NCBI GenBank assembly: GCA_014773175.1
Contig: VXCM01002814.1
Span: 68,978-132,977 of the forward strand
DNA: 64,000 nucleotides
Direction: 5' to 3'
Source: Lucifuga dentata
Lineage: Eukaryota; Chordata; Actinopteri; Ophidiiformes; Bythitidae
Positions 54,079 to 64,000 of this stretch are shown here, one piece after another. The notes beneath the pieces were generated by a model, which saw nothing but the letters and a program-made list of their open reading frames with translations, did no database searches and was not told the origin of the DNA. The position numbers and the translations under genes were made by a program. Positions within the stretch are counted from its first letter, which is position 1. Each line of letters starts with the position of its first letter.

Positions 54079-54211
54079 TGTCTGACCTTAGACCAAACAC
54101 CCCCCAGAAACGAGTCTCTTCAGTTTGGGCCCTTGGCTCGGGTCNTGTCTGACCTTAGACCAAACACCCCCCAGAAACGAGTCTCTTCAGTTTGGGCCCT
54201 TGGCTCGGGTC
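54079..54211. repeat. Assembly duplication: two 66-bp copies around one N (54145)
   Basis: 54079-54144 equals 54146-54211. It abuts the sin3a stop codon, so the 3' UTR is falsely lengthened here. Confidence 0.85.
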
Positions 54212-54213
54212 AG

Positions 54214-63360
<9,147 letters not shown>

Positions 63361-63567
63361 CTGAAATGGACAAACACAAGATTTCTGCCATGACATTACT
63401 GAACCTTTACATAATATGAGAGGAAGAAACATTTTAAAATGCACAATCAGATCAGAAATTACATTTTACTGACAAAACAGAACACTTTGGTCCAATATAT
63501 TTGAAGCATTACCCATTTCAAAGTCAGAAATGTATAAGCAACAAGTGTGTAAATCTGCAGAACGGCC

Positions 63568-64000
63568 TTTAAAGGCCATTTTGCATGTTTGAGCCTAATA
63601 TATTCAATTTTCATACATGTTACGTTACTGACAACCATTTCCCAAAGGATAAAACAGCATTTCAGCTTTCCTGATTTTTGGAAAATCTCTTAATCTTTCA
63701 ACATCAAATATTCAAGCGATACACCCACCTTAAAAATTGATGTTTCAGCTGCTAATAGTTACGCAGCCTTATTAAGTCACAGTAGTTTAAATTTTTCGAT
63801 AATGCAGGTCTTCTTTTATTCCCTGTTGGAGATATACATTTTCACTCTGAGCTTTTTATTGCGCTTCAATGCTAAAATTACATAATTACAAAAAAAAAAA
63901 AAAAAAAAANTCGCAATGATGGATTACCTATCCCAAGAATGTTTCAAGTATCAACAAGTTGATTTTAATAGCATACCTGAATGAACAGAAACTGGGACAA
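63568..64000. mobile_element. MITE family copy 7, cut by the window edge
   Basis: Begins ttaaaggccattttgcatg and then gagcctaatatattcaattt, nearly identical to copy 4. It continues with interior blocks found in copies 2 and 5 ('gaatgaacagaaactgg'). It lies in a sin3a intron and extends past the window. An N lies in its internal poly-A at 63910. Confidence 0.7.

Overview
This is a 64 kb draft-assembly window from a ray-finned fish, probably a percomorph-like teleost. It is AT-rich, with small GT-AG exons in long introns, abundant microsatellites and fish-type DNA transposon debris. The predicted proteins resemble vertebrate SLC25A44, WDR61 (SKIC8), CRABP1, GALNT8 and SIN3A. Species and ohnolog suffixes (a/b) cannot be decided from the sequence alone. 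I found no rRNA, tRNA, CRISPR array, viral gene or prokaryotic operon, and I see no novel multi-gene system.

Layout, left to right. (1) 224-1910 (+): complete slc25a44 coding region, 3 exons, 317 aa, mitochondrial carrier. (2) 4832-10193 (-): complete wdr61/skic8, 10 coding exons, 305 aa, including one GC-AG intron. (3) 10.65-12.6 kb: intergenic space shared by the divergent wdr61 and crabp1 genes, holding a dead IS630/Tc1-type transposase. (4) 12907-27377 (+): complete crabp1, 4 exons, 137 aa, with a TATA box. (5) 27.7-37.5 kb: gene-poor, with repeats, a Helitron-like element, hairpins and an unexplained 186-codon frame. (6) 37594-47586 (-): complete galnt8-like gene, 11 exons, about 627 aa. 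One of its introns holds a one-exon relic of ndufa9 on the opposite strand, and another holds a degenerate tandem array of about 200 bp units. (7) 47.6-54.2 kb: repeat-rich intergenic DNA with Helitron-like copies. (8) 54214-63360 (-): the last 15 coding exons (933 codons) of sin3a. Its start, PAH1 and part of PAH2 lie beyond the right edge.

The genes are independent vertebrate transcription units, not a pathway. The wdr61/crabp1 divergent pair matches the human 15q25 arrangement, and sin3a is also from human 15q. galnt8 and the ndufa9 relic correspond to human 12p13, and slc25a44 to 1q22, so the window is a teleost mosaic of conserved blocks. Two signals recur. One is a long-inverted-repeat MITE family with at least seven copies. 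The other is a set of single-N positions flanked by identical 61-67 bp segments, an assembly artefact that breaks one sin3a exon.
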